Shown: positions 1 through 8,350 of the stretch, piece by piece
Numbering within the stretch: the first letter of the stretch is position 1
Layout: every line of letters starts with the position of its first letter
NCBI GenBank assembly: GCA_023411375.1
Contig: JAEYOW010000016.1
Coordinates: 147,386-211,385 of the forward strand
DNA from: Bacillota bacterium
Lineage (GTDB): Bacteria; Bacillota; Clostridia; Christensenellales; Aristaeellaceae
Reading direction: 5' to 3'
DNA length: 64,000 nt
Translations under genes and position numbers: made by a program
The notes under the pieces: model-generated
What the model was told of the DNA's origin: nothing
The model's database searches: none
What the model saw: only the letters and a program-made list of their open reading frames with translations

Positions 1-458
1 CTTAGATCGCTGAGGGCTGTACCGCCCGGTAGGTTGCAGTATTCCACAAGCTCGGCCGCTTCCTCCGGCGTGCCCGTGCCCATGTTGACGCACATCATCA
101 GCTCGATATCCAGTTCGCGCAGATAACGCGCAAACTCGTCGGTGCCGACCTCGTTGGTTTCGACAGTCTGCCAGGCAGTTTCAAAGCGCCGGGGCCGCTT
201 GTCGCGCGGGCCGATACCGTCCTTCCAGTGATAGGCCGATACAAAATTGCCGCCCGGATACCGCATAAACTGTACGCCGGCGTCGCGGACAGCGCGTTTT
301 ACATCACTTCGAAAGCCATTGCTGTCCGCTTGGGGGTGGTCCGGCTCATACAGGCCACCGTATACGCAGCGGTTGAGGTGCTCGGCAAACGAACCCGCCA
401 TTCTACCGCTGATGGTTCCTACGGCAAAACGCCTGTCATATAGAATTTTTGCTTTCAT
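1..458 (-). CDS. Alpha-L-arabinofuranosidase, GH51 type (3' end outside window)
   Basis: The 152 visible N-terminal residues match the start of GH51 alpha-N-arabinofuranosidases, which remove terminal L-arabinofuranosyl groups from arabinan, arabinoxylan or arabino-oligosaccharides. Family landmarks seen in order are SFAEHLNRCVYGGLYEP near residue 23, RYPGGNFVSAYHWKDGIGP near residue 66, TNEVGTDEF near residue 100 and LVEYCNLPGGT near residue 136. No signal peptide is visible, so it probably acts in the cytoplasm on imported oligosaccharides. ATG lies 5 nt after the stop of the upstream permease gene, with an AAGGGG ribosome site inside that gene's end, so it is the fourth gene of the transporter operon. 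The catalytic residues lie beyond the window edge. Confidence 0.88.
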   Translation of the reverse strand, partial: MKAKILYDRRFAVGTISGRMAGSFAEHLNRCVYGGLYEPDHPQADSNGFRSDVKRAVRDAGVQFMRYPGGNFVSAYHWKDGIGPRDKRPRRFETAWQTVETNEVGTDEFARYLRELDIELMMCVNMGTGTPEEAAELVEYCNLPGGTALSDL

Positions 459-463
459 TGCTC

Positions 464-1357
464 TTACCCCTTAACCGCGCCAAGCATAACGCCCTTTTCA
501 AAATACTTTTGCAAAAACGGGTAGATGATCATGAGCGGAATGGTGGATACGATGATAATGCTGTACTTCATGCTGATGACGTAGAGAATGGCATAGCCGC
601 TGCCGGTTCCGCCGGTTTGCGAGCTGGACTGCGCCACCAGAAGAATTTCGCGCAGCACAAGCTGAAGAGGCTTATAGTTTAAGTCGCGCGCGTACAAAAG
701 GCCGGTGAAATAATCGTTCCAGTGCGCCACGGCGTAGTACAGGGCGATAACCGCAACAATCGCCCGGCACAGCGGCATAGCGATCCGGAAGAAGTAGCGG
801 AAATGCCCGCAGCCATCCAGCTGCGCCGCGTCGTAAAGCTCCTCGGGAATGCCGGTTTCAAAGAACGTGCGTACAATGATAAAGTTATACACGTTGAGCG
901 AAAAGGGGATGAGAAACACCCATACGGTGTTGATCATGTTCAGGCTGCGCATGAGCATGTAGGTGGGAATCAGGCCGCCGTTGAAGAACATGGTGAACAC
1001 GAACATCAGCATAATCACCCTGCGGGGCATGAACTCCCTGCGCGATACCGCGTAGGCGGCGGGAAACGTGACGGTGATATTGATCAGCGTACCCACGAGC
1101 GTGTAAAAGATGGTGTTGCGGTAGCCAATCCACAGGTCCCGCTCCGCAAAGACCATCTCATACCCCTTCAGGGTAAAGCCGTTGGGCCAGAAGGCAACCC
1201 TGCCCGCCGATACCTGCATGGGGTCGCTGAAGGAGGCGATGATCACATAATACAGCGGATAGGCCACGATGATAAACACAAGGATGCAAAAGACGGTGTT
1301 GAAGATTCGGAAGCCCCGCGAGAGAATCGCTGCGCTTTCCTGACTTTTTGCTTTCAT
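464..1357 (-). CDS. Carbohydrate ABC transporter permease, LplC type
   Basis: A 297-residue inner-membrane permease of the LplC/MalG class, with about six membrane segments and the cytoplasmic EAA loop (EELYDAAQLDGCGHFRYF, about residue 190) that contacts the ATPase. The C terminus ending in GVMLGAVKG is typical of the LplC branch. The ATG used here has a GGGAGG site upstream; an in-frame start 14 codons earlier lacks one. It pairs with the LplB-type permease 17 nt upstream and the solute-binding protein beyond. No ATPase gene is present, which is usual for these systems because they share an MsmX-like ATPase encoded elsewhere. Context with GH51 and GH127 points to arabino-oligosaccharides as cargo. 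Confidence 0.93.
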   Translation of the reverse strand: MKAKSQESAAILSRGFRIFNTVFCILVFIIVAYPLYYVIIASFSDPMQVSAGRVAFWPNGFTLKGYEMVFAERDLWIGYRNTIFYTLVGTLINITVTFPAAYAVSRREFMPRRVIMLMFVFTMFFNGGLIPTYMLMRSLNMINTVWVFLIPFSLNVYNFIIVRTFFETGIPEELYDAAQLDGCGHFRYFFRIAMPLCRAIVAVIALYYAVAHWNDYFTGLLYARDLNYKPLQLVLREILLVAQSSSQTGGTGSGYAILYVISMKYSIIIVSTIPLMIIYPFLQKYFEKGVMLGAVKG

Positions 1358-1374
1358 TTGGCAGCTGACCTCCC

Positions 1375-2289
1375 TTACCAGATGCTGATGCCGGCGCACT
1401 TTTTGGCGACCACGTTCATCAGGAATACCAAGAAGAAGTTAATGACGTTGTTAAACAGCGAAATCGCCGCGGAATAGCTGTATTGGTTGCTTTGCAAGCC
1501 GATTTTGTACACGTATGTGGAGATGATTTCCGATACGGACAGGTTCAGGCTGTTTTGCATCAGGTAGACTTTTTCAAAGCCGACGCCCAGCACGCTGCCC
1601 ATGGTAAGGATTAGCAGCACCATCATGGTGGGCACAAGACACGGCAGGTCGATATATCGGATGATCTGCCAGGTGTTCGCGCCGTCGATGTGGCAGGATT
1701 CGTAGATGGCGTTGTCAATGGAGGACAGCGCCGCTATGTAGATGATGCTGTTCCAGCCCGCGTGCTGCCAGATTTCCGAAATAACGTAGAGGGGAACAAA
1801 GAGCTTGGTATCGCCCATAATTACGCCATTGTAGCCGAGGTTGGCCGCAAGCTGGCCCAAAATGCCGGAGGTGGAGGAGAGCATCAGCGTCATGATGCTG
1901 ACCAGAACGACCGTTGAGATGAAGTGCGGCAGATAGACGACGGTTTGAATCAACTTTTGGCGGCGTTTGCTGCGCACCTTGCTGAACATGATCGCAAGCA
2001 GAATCGGCACCGGAAAGCTGAAAACAATCGTGCTCAGGCTGATCATCAGCGTATTGCGGATGAGGGAGCCGAACTGATAGGAATTGAAGAATTTGTTCAG
2101 ATAGGTAAGCCCCATCCATTCGCCGCCTGAAAAGCCTGTGGAGAAGGAATACTTCCGGAAAGCGATCTGGATACCGTACATCGGCAAATAATTGAACAGA
2201 AGTATGATCAAAAAGCCGGGCAAAACCATCAGGTAAAGCTGATAATGCCGCCGCATATTGTTCAAAAGCCGCTTTGGAAACGACGTCAT
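1375..2289 (-). CDS. Sugar ABC transporter permease, LplB type
   Basis: A 304-residue permease of the LplB/UgpA class, first of the two channel subunits. The N-terminal LMVLPGFLIILLFNYLPMYG membrane segment (about residue 18) and the EAA loop YESCHIDGANTWQIIRYIDL (about residue 195) are characteristic. ATG is preferred over a TTG two codons upstream because CAAAGGAG sits 8 nt before the ATG. It follows the solute-binding protein gene after a strong terminator-like hairpin, so it is probably transcribed by read-through at a lower level than the binding protein. The partner is the LplC-type permease directly downstream. Confidence 0.93.
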   Translation of the reverse strand: MTSFPKRLLNNMRRHYQLYLMVLPGFLIILLFNYLPMYGIQIAFRKYSFSTGFSGGEWMGLTYLNKFFNSYQFGSLIRNTLMISLSTIVFSFPVPILLAIMFSKVRSKRRQKLIQTVVYLPHFISTVVLVSIMTLMLSSTSGILGQLAANLGYNGVIMGDTKLFVPLYVISEIWQHAGWNSIIYIAALSSIDNAIYESCHIDGANTWQIIRYIDLPCLVPTMMVLLILTMGSVLGVGFEKVYLMQNSLNLSVSEIISTYVYKIGLQSNQYSYSAAISLFNNVINFFLVFLMNVVAKKCAGISIW

Positions 2290-2317
2290 GCGCAAAACTC
2301 CTTTGGCCTGTGATGAA

Positions 2318-2367
2318 AAAGGAGCCGCCGCGCTTTTTTGTATCCTGATCCGCGCGGCGGCTCCTTT
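2318..2367 (-). terminator. Terminator-like hairpin between binding protein and permeases
   Basis: Read on the minus strand, GGAGCCGCCGCGC pairs with GCGCGGCGGCTCC in a perfect 13-bp stem around an 18-nt loop, followed by TTTTTC. It lies 22 nt after the binding-protein stop and before the LplB start. It has the form of an intrinsic terminator inside an operon, so it probably acts as an attenuator or mRNA 3'-end protector giving more binding protein than permease. Confidence 0.85.
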
Positions 2368-2389
2368 CGTTTGGCAGTCCGTCCTAGGC

Positions 2390-3970
2390 TTACTTGCTTA
2401 CATAGCTGAAGTAAGCGTCAACGGCGTTTTGTACGATCTGCCTGGCCTCGGCGTAGCCGGCCGAGTTCACGTTGTTCAGGTAGGCATCCCAGCCCGCCTG
2501 GTCCACGCCGCCGCCCGTCAGCCAGGTGGCAAACTGGGTTTCAAAAAGGTTTTTAAGGTCGGTCATATAGAAGGAAAGCTCGCTGTTATCCTCGTCGCTG
2601 TACTTGAGGAACGCGCCGGGCCACATGTCGTCGCCTACACGGTCCACATACTCGGTATACGCCTCATCCAGGGAGTTAATCAGCTGCATATCGGTCGAAA
2701 GGGATAGCTGAATATCATCGGAGATGTACATGCAGCCGGAATCCGCGTGCGCGTTGGTCCACTTCCAGGTGCCGGGGTCCATGCTCTCGTCGGCCGGGGG
2801 CAGTACGGAGAAGGTACCGTCGCCGTTGTCCCCGATGCACTCGCCCATGGAGCCGAACAGCACTTGCATGGCGTACTCGTCTGAGTAAAAAAGGTTGAGA
2901 AAACGCATGGCCGCCTCCTTATTCTCACACTTCGCGCTGAGAACGGCGGTGGGGCAGGCGTAGTTGAGGGTGTAGTAGGAGGTTTCCCAGACGGCTTTAT
3001 CCGCATATTCGGCGGAGGGCAGAATTGGAGCGATTACCTTGTACTGCTGCGCAAGCTCGCCGGTACCCATACGGTCGGAGATATCCCAACCCAGCGTATA
3101 CCCAACGACGCCGGTGCGGGAGGTGGCGGCAAAGGTGGCGTAGTCCTCGGTGAAAATTTCGGTGTTGATCAGGCCGGCATTCCAGCACTTGGAGAGGAAC
3201 TGAATCAAGTCATGATACTCGTCGGACACATAGATATTTTTTACCTCGCCGTTATCCAGGTACCAACCCTGGTCGGTAATGGCGGTCACGGGTACGCCAT
3301 AGCCGCAAAGCATGGTTAGCGCCCAGGGAATCTGATAAACGCTGCCGGACGCGACGCCCGCGGCAAAGTCCATGGGAATTTCGTTGCCGGGATCGCCGTC
3401 GCCATCAGCGTCTTTTTCCTTAAATGCAACCAGCACGTCGTAAAACTCGTCAAACGTGGTGGGCATCTCAAGGCCGAGGTTTTCCAGCCACTGCACGTTG
3501 ATCATCTGGCGCAGATAGGTGCGGGGCCAGTAGCGCTGATACTTCGGAATGCCGTATACTCCGCCGTCGGAGGAGGTCGCCAGGTATTCCAGCTCCGGGT
3601 GCGCGTCAAACGCCTTGCGGATGTTGGGCGCGTACTCGTCGATCATACCGCTCATATCGGCAAACAGATCCTTGAATTGCGCGATATCGCTGCTTACGAT
3701 CGCATCCTTGCCGATAATCATATCGGGAATGTCCCCGCTGGCCAACAGCGTGCTCTTGATTTCGTCCCAGCCGCCGCTGATCTGCTCGATTTCCAGCGTT
3801 ACATTTGCGTCCTTGGCCATGTTCTGGATAAACGCAACCTCGTTGAAGTCCTTGGTCAAGGCGTTGGTGTAGAACATCACCTTGAGGGTTGCCGTCTCCT
3901 CGGCGGACGCAACCGCCGTCAGGGAGAAAAGCATCGCGACCGTCAGGATCAAACTAAGAAACCGTTTCAC
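2390..3970 (-). CDS. Extracellular solute-binding protein, LplA-like
   Basis: A 526-residue secreted sugar-binding protein of the family 1 (LplA-like) group. The N terminus MKRFLSLILTVAMLFSLTA then VASAEE is a type-I signal peptide with likely cleavage after ASA; there is no lipobox cysteine. The mature part shows the usual binding-protein features, including a glycine- and Asp-rich segment (EKDADGDGDPGNEIPMDF, about residue 195), a possible calcium-type loop seen in related proteins. Start is GTG, with AGGAGG 7 to 8 nt upstream. It is the first gene of the transporter operon, under a TATAAT promoter about 130 nt upstream. Probable cargo is arabino-oligosaccharide, inferred from the flanking GH51 and GH127 genes. 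Confidence 0.92.
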   Translation of the reverse strand: MKRFLSLILTVAMLFSLTAVASAEETATLKVMFYTNALTKDFNEVAFIQNMAKDANVTLEIEQISGGWDEIKSTLLASGDIPDMIIGKDAIVSSDIAQFKDLFADMSGMIDEYAPNIRKAFDAHPELEYLATSSDGGVYGIPKYQRYWPRTYLRQMINVQWLENLGLEMPTTFDEFYDVLVAFKEKDADGDGDPGNEIPMDFAAGVASGSVYQIPWALTMLCGYGVPVTAITDQGWYLDNGEVKNIYVSDEYHDLIQFLSKCWNAGLINTEIFTEDYATFAATSRTGVVGYTLGWDISDRMGTGELAQQYKVIAPILPSAEYADKAVWETSYYTLNYACPTAVLSAKCENKEAAMRFLNLFYSDEYAMQVLFGSMGECIGDNGDGTFSVLPPADESMDPGTWKWTNAHADSGCMYISDDIQLSLSTDMQLINSLDEAYTEYVDRVGDDMWPGAFLKYSDEDNSELSFYMTDLKNLFETQFATWLTGGGVDQAGWDAYLNNVNSAGYAEARQIVQNAVDAYFSYVSK

Positions 3971-4095
3971 TTTGATAGCCTCCTTCGTTTTGTTTCGCGT
4001 CGCATTTCACAGCTTTATCCGGCGCCGGACAAAATCATGGAAAACGACTAAGAATTGCTTGTAACGCAGCCACGTATTTCACAAATTCTGTTTTG

Positions 4096-4119
4096 ATTAT
4101 ACCCGGATTTTTGGTTGCT
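4096..4119 (-). promoter_or_regulatory. Promoter of the LplABC-GH51 operon
   Basis: On the minus strand a perfect TATAAT lies 126 nt before the GTG start. At 17-nt spacing the -35 position reads only CTGAAA. A good -10 with a poor -35 is typical of a promoter needing an activator, consistent with the AraC-type regulator encoded just upstream. Confidence 0.6.
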
Positions 4120-4191
4120 TTCAGCCCACCAGATATCAAAAAAGGTATCCGATATTGACTTGTTCGTACATTTGATCTGGCATTTTGCCAT

Positions 4192-6165
4192 TTAGCGGGC
4201 GGCAATCGCGCGCCGGAGCCAGACTGTCATTTCCTCCGGCTCGCTCGAGCGCCGCCGGTTGCCCCACATGCCGTAGGGGATTAACCGGATGGGTGTTTGC
4301 CGTCCAGAGGGGGCATAGCGGCGGTACAGCCCCTGAAAGGCATCGTCGCCCTCTCGCAAGCCGCCGGCAATTTCCAACATAGGCGCGCCTCGAAGGCGCC
4401 GACGGCAGATCTCGATCGCGGCGCCCGGATGGACGGCCAGTTGGAACAGGCGCGGGCCGTTGTCGCATTCCTCCGCGCAGTATACAACGGGGCCGCGCAT
4501 GACGGCTACCTTTCCGGCGTCGGCCTTCACGGCGGGGTTCGCCTCCACAAAGCAGGGCGGCATGTCCAGCGACAGCTCGACGTCCGTTTTTCCCGGCGGA
4601 CAGTCAAGCAGCGCATACCCGCGGTTCATGCGGCCGCTAAGAGCAATGGGAGCATGGTCTTGTAGCAGCGAGGCGTTTTCACACCATCCGGGAATACGGA
4701 TGGCGAGCCGGAACGCGCCTGTGCTCTGAATCTCAAAATGAATCGCGCCGTCCCAGGGATAATCGGTCGTCTGGCGGATTTGTACGCACAGGGCATCGGA
4801 CAGGCGGACGGATGCCGCGGAGTCTGCGAAAAGGTGAACGTACAACGTGCGGCTGCTATGCGTATAAAGGTAAGCGCCAAGGCCGGTCAGCAGCCTGACA
4901 AGGTTAGGCGGACAGCAAGCGCAAGCAAACCACGGCTGGCGGACCGGCTTAACCGACTGATAATCCGCGTCGGCCTCGATATCCCTGGGATAAACCTCCA
5001 GAGGATTGACGTAGAAGAAGCCGCGCCCGTCAAACGAAACCCCGGCGGGCAGCGCGTTGTACAGCACGCGCTCCATCACGTCGGCAAAGGCGGCGTCCGG
5101 TTCGTTCAGCAGCATGCGGCGCATGGCGAAAACCAGCGCCGCGGACGCGCACGTTTCGCCATAAGCACGGTCGTTGGGCAGGTGATAAGGCTTGGTGAAC
5201 GCTTCCTTGTGGCGTGTGGCACCGACCGCGCCCGTTAGGTACATTTGCTGGTTGCGGATGCTGTCAAACACGTTCCGGCAGGCTTCAAACATCTCCCTGT
5301 CGTCTGTATGGGAACAGTACGCGGCCATGCCCGCCAGTAGATAACAGAGCTTGACAGCGTGGCCTACCGGCTCCCGCAGGTGGCGCGGCGCGCGCTCGGA
5401 TTGATCGTAGCCTTTGTCGTCGCTGGGCTTTTCGCCCTGTAAATGGGGATGAAAGCTTTTACGGCCTCTGCGCTCCCATTCCAGGTCGTAATAGTAAGGC
5501 TCGCTTCCCCGAACGTCGAGCTGAAACGCGGCCTGCTCAAGGTATTTCTGATTTCCCGTGACTTCGTACAGCCGCACGAACGCAAGCTCGGCTTCGGGAT
5601 GGCCGTCGCAGGCGGGAATCTGCCCTTCTCCGCGGCCAAAGGTAGCGCAAAGCAGGTCGGCATAACGGCAAATGATCTCGAGAAACCGACGCTTGCCCGT
5701 GGCCTGCCAGTAGGCGGCCGCAGCCTCCGCCAAATGCCCGAAGCAATAAAGCTCATCGCACTCGCGGATGTTTTGAAAACGGCCCCCGGGTTCCGCCACG
5801 GTAAAATAGGTGTTCAGATAACCGTCCTCCCGCTGAGCGCGCCCAAGGAGGTCGATTACCTCGTCGGCGCGCTGCTCCAACGCTTTATCGGGCGCCCAGC
5901 AGAGCAGATAGGCGACGCCCTCCAGCCATTTGCCCACGTCGCTGTCCTGAAAGCAGGTGCCATAATAGGCCTTTGTGGATTCTCCTGCGGCGATACGGAA
6001 ATTTTCAATGGCCCCGCTTTTTTCCACGCCCGCCAGCTCGTCGTTCAGTACGCTCCACTGGTAGGGGATGGCGTCGTTTTTCATAATGCGCTGATAGTCC
6101 GCAAAGAAGCCTCCGGTGATTTTTACACCGGACAGCGGCGGGCTGCCATATGGGCTTTCAAACAT
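4192..6165 (-). CDS. GH127 (DUF1680) beta-L-arabinofuranosidase
   Basis: A 657-residue cytoplasmic glycoside hydrolase of the GH127/DUF1680 family, typified by Bifidobacterium longum HypBA1, which splits beta-1,2-linked L-arabinofuranose disaccharides through a cysteine nucleophile held by zinc. Counted from the ATG used here, the four key residues fall in place: Glu310 and Cys312 in YGETCAS, and Cys390-Cys391 in FACACCPPN. The N-terminal two thirds is the (alpha/alpha)6 barrel, followed by beta-sandwich domains. The start has an AGAGGA site; 27 in-frame codons upstream lack signal or homology and run over the promoter. With GH51 and the ABC importer it forms an arabinan or arabinosylated-glycoprotein (extensin-like) utilisation locus. 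Confidence 0.92.
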   Translation of the reverse strand: MFESPYGSPPLSGVKITGGFFADYQRIMKNDAIPYQWSVLNDELAGVEKSGAIENFRIAAGESTKAYYGTCFQDSDVGKWLEGVAYLLCWAPDKALEQRADEVIDLLGRAQREDGYLNTYFTVAEPGGRFQNIRECDELYCFGHLAEAAAAYWQATGKRRFLEIICRYADLLCATFGRGEGQIPACDGHPEAELAFVRLYEVTGNQKYLEQAAFQLDVRGSEPYYYDLEWERRGRKSFHPHLQGEKPSDDKGYDQSERAPRHLREPVGHAVKLCYLLAGMAAYCSHTDDREMFEACRNVFDSIRNQQMYLTGAVGATRHKEAFTKPYHLPNDRAYGETCASAALVFAMRRMLLNEPDAAFADVMERVLYNALPAGVSFDGRGFFYVNPLEVYPRDIEADADYQSVKPVRQPWFACACCPPNLVRLLTGLGAYLYTHSSRTLYVHLFADSAASVRLSDALCVQIRQTTDYPWDGAIHFEIQSTGAFRLAIRIPGWCENASLLQDHAPIALSGRMNRGYALLDCPPGKTDVELSLDMPPCFVEANPAVKADAGKVAVMRGPVVYCAEECDNGPRLFQLAVHPGAAIEICRRRLRGAPMLEIAGGLREGDDAFQGLYRRYAPSGRQTPIRLIPYGMWGNRRRSSEPEEMTVWLRRAIAAR

Positions 6166-6217
6166 GCTTTTGTTCCTCTCTTGCCGTTTTGGATTGGTGC
6201 CGGAAGTGTTCCCATTC

Positions 6218-6246
6218 ATTATAGGGGAGGCGGATGGGACGGACAA
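6218..6246 (-). promoter_or_regulatory. Promoter of the GH127 gene
   Basis: TATAAT on the minus strand with TTGTCC 17 nt upstream lies 53 nt before the GH127 start, in the 130-nt gap after the AraC regulator gene. GH127 can therefore be transcribed separately from araC. Confidence 0.6.
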
Positions 6247-6295
6247 TCCATGAAGAAGAACAAAAGGTGCCTTTGATTGACTTGCTGTCCGAGAC

Positions 6296-7150
6296 TCAGC
6301 GGGGAACGACGTCGAAGATGGCGATTTGGTGCGTGTTTCGATAACCGGTGGGAGTCATGTTCATATGCGCCTTGAACATGCGCATGAAATATTTTTCGCT
6401 TTCGAAACCAACCTCTGATGAGATGCGCTTGATGGGAAGGTTGGTTTCGCTCAGCAGCTGGCACGCGTAGCACAACCTCAGCTCGTTTTGGTAGCTGTTG
6501 ATGGTTTTTCCCACGCGGGCCTTGAACAGCCGGCACAGATAGGACTTGTTGTAGCTGAACAGGTCTGCCAGCTCGTCCACAGAAAGCTCGCCTGTAAAGT
6601 TGGAGCGGATATGGTCCAAAAGCTGCATGAAGCGCTGGTCGAACTTATGGGCGTGGCGATACAGCGTCTGGTTGCTGATTTCGTACAGCAGTACCTTGAG
6701 CAGGCTTTTTTGAAGGTTAGGCGTATAGTGCTGGGCGTAATTGTTGGTGTAAAGCTGGTTGAAGAGCATGGAAACCGTATTCAGGTCCAGCAGCGAGACG
6801 TGATACATCAGGTAGGACTGGCCAGGCGCGATTTTTCTCGCGTCAACGCATTCCCTTTCCAGCAGGCAATCCAGGTCCGGCGCTTCAAAATGCGCCCAGT
6901 AATAGGAGATACCGCCCTCGCTGTCGCGGGTGCCGTAGTGCAGCCTGCGCACGGGAAGGATAAAAACATCACCCGGGCGAATGGCAAATTCCGAACCCTC
7001 GATGTTCATGTACATGGTGCCTTTTGTGCACAGGGCCAGTACCCAGAGGTCAAAAACGCGCGGCAGATGTTTCCAGGGTTCGTCGGTTTTCATGATGCCA
7101 CAGCCGTTATATTCAATTTCATCCTCGATAGCAAAGCCAAGAACCGGCAT
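6296..7150 (-). CDS. AraC-family transcriptional regulator
   Basis: A 284-residue regulator with an N-terminal cupin sugar-sensing domain (motifs GDVFILPVRRLHYG and YYWAHFEAPD) and a C-terminal double helix-turn-helix AraC domain from about residue 175. The signature LRLCYACQLLSETNLPIKRI followed by SSEVGFESEKYFMRMFK is clear. It most likely binds an arabinose-derived ligand and activates the GH127 and LplABC-GH51 promoters, both of which have weak -35 boxes. ATG is preceded by GGGAGG 6 to 7 nt upstream. Its own promoter appears to be TTGACA-N18-TATCTT just upstream. Confidence 0.92.
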   Translation of the reverse strand: MPVLGFAIEDEIEYNGCGIMKTDEPWKHLPRVFDLWVLALCTKGTMYMNIEGSEFAIRPGDVFILPVRRLHYGTRDSEGGISYYWAHFEAPDLDCLLERECVDARKIAPGQSYLMYHVSLLDLNTVSMLFNQLYTNNYAQHYTPNLQKSLLKVLLYEISNQTLYRHAHKFDQRFMQLLDHIRSNFTGELSVDELADLFSYNKSYLCRLFKARVGKTINSYQNELRLCYACQLLSETNLPIKRISSEVGFESEKYFMRMFKAHMNMTPTGYRNTHQIAIFDVVPR

Positions 7151-7171
7151 GGTTTACACCTCCCGAATGCA

Positions 7172-7201
7172 AAGATATCATCCCGGACACGCGTTTGTCA
7201 A
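7172..7201 (-). promoter_or_regulatory. Promoter of the AraC-family gene
   Basis: Minus-strand TTGACA is followed after 18 nt by TATCTT, 22 nt before the ATG. The -35 is perfect and the -10 matches in four of six positions. Confidence 0.5.
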
Positions 7202-7365
7202 ACAAAATACCAGAACCGGGGAGTGCATGAAGCCTTTGGCAGATGCTGTTTTTCATCTTCGGCGCATATCTATGGTAGATTCATTTACAGGGATATGATA
7301 AAATTATGATGGTATAAAAGTATATTGTGCGGCAGTTTTGTGGGTTTGCCGCGAAAGGCATGGAA

Positions 7366-7962
7366 ATGATATATGAAAATACGCCAAGGATTGAAACGGA
7401 ACGACTCATTTTACGTAAATTTACGGACAACGACCTGAAGGCATATTTTGATATCATGAGTGATGAAAAGGCGAATCAATTTCTTCCATGGTTTTGTGTG
7501 AAAACGATGGAAGAAGCGAAGAAGCTTTTACATGACAACTGCATTGGGCTTTATAATATGCCCTCGGCATACCGATATGCCATCTGCCTGAAGGAACATA
7601 ACAGCCCTATCGGATATTGCGGCTTTAGCGGCACCGACAGCAACGATATCGGCTATGGCCTGAGAACCGATTTTTGGCATAAGGGAATAATAACGGAAGC
7701 CGTAACGGCATTGGTTGAGCGTATTAAAACCGCGGGTTATTTGTATATAACCGCGACGCACGATATCAACAATCCTCGCAGCGGCGAGGTCATGAAAAAA
7801 ATTGGCATGAGCTATCAATATAGCTATGTGGAGCAGTGGCAGCCTAAAAATATTTCGGTTACATTCCGAATGTACCAGCGAAATTTTGATGGAAATACTA
7901 CAAGAAGGTATATGGAGTATTGGGATAAATATCCGAATCATTTTGTAGAAGAAAATGTTTAG
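7366..7962 (+). CDS. GNAT-family N-acetyltransferase (RimJ/RimL-like)
   Basis: A 198-residue acetyltransferase related to RimJ/RimL, which use acetyl-CoA to acetylate amines or protein N termini. The N terminus TPRIETERLILRKFTDNDL and the acetyl-CoA region IGYGLRTDFWHKGIITEAV (about residue 98) fit the family, as does SGEVMKKIGM near residue 136. The ATG used has AAAGG 7 nt upstream; an ATG two codons earlier lacks that spacing. The gene stands alone on the plus strand between two operons and its coding sequence is more AT-rich than either, so it may have been acquired. The substrate cannot be predicted. Confidence 0.85.
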   Translation: MIYENTPRIETERLILRKFTDNDLKAYFDIMSDEKANQFLPWFCVKTMEEAKKLLHDNCIGLYNMPSAYRYAICLKEHNSPIGYCGFSGTDSNDIGYGLRTDFWHKGIITEAVTALVERIKTAGYLYITATHDINNPRSGEVMKKIGMSYQYSYVEQWQPKNISVTFRMYQRNFDGNTTRRYMEYWDKYPNHFVEENV

Positions 7963-8245
7963 CAATACTTTGAGCGTATAACGGGCCAGGTAACAGAGAC
8001 CATTGGATTTTTTAGCGTTGAATATAAATAATCGAACGCGCCGCCATAGACAGGGCGGCTTATTGATGTTATATGGAAATCGAAAGAGGAGAAGGATACC
8101 GTGCAAAACGCCGCTTAATTGAACGGCAGGCGGGAAAAATGCTCGAAGCGCTACGGCGTTGAAAACGTATTATTTTGAAGAAGATGGCGAGCGCGTTAAA
8201 ACAGTATGCGGTCAACGAGCCGGCCGGGCAAAAAGACAAATCATT
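7963..8245 (+). other. Non-coding gap with possible gene remnant
   Basis: About 280 nt with no intact gene. A short reading frame beginning MEIERGEGYRAKRRLIE (from 8072) stops after 29 codons, and the next frame continues with plausible, charged coding sequence (YYFEEDGERVKTV) to about 8250. This looks like a frameshifted remnant of a small gene, but no family was recognised. No terminator is evident after the acetyltransferase gene. Confidence 0.3.
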
Positions 8246-8262
8246 CATTAGTTTAACTATTG
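8246..8262 (+). promoter_or_regulatory. Candidate operator overlapping the AtuA-operon promoter
   Basis: CATTAGTTTAACTATTG is an odd-length palindrome with seven of eight pairs matching around a central T, and its end overlaps the -35 box. Size and position suit a dimeric GntR/FadR-type repressor such as the one encoded as the last gene of this operon. Assignment is inference. Confidence 0.4.
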
Positions 8263-8288
8263 ACATATTTGTGCGCTCCTGTTACAAT
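8260..8288 (+). promoter_or_regulatory. Promoter of the AtuA-DUF4387-transporter-ARH operon
   Basis: TTGACA, a 17-nt spacer and TACAAT form a near-consensus vegetative promoter, about 60 nt before the first gene. It probably drives all eight genes up to the terminator at 17332. Confidence 0.85.
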
Positions 8289-8350
8289 GATCTCAGTTAA
8301 GAAAGACGGTTATGATTTAAAGAACGCATCCCAGCCCGACAGAAACCGAG

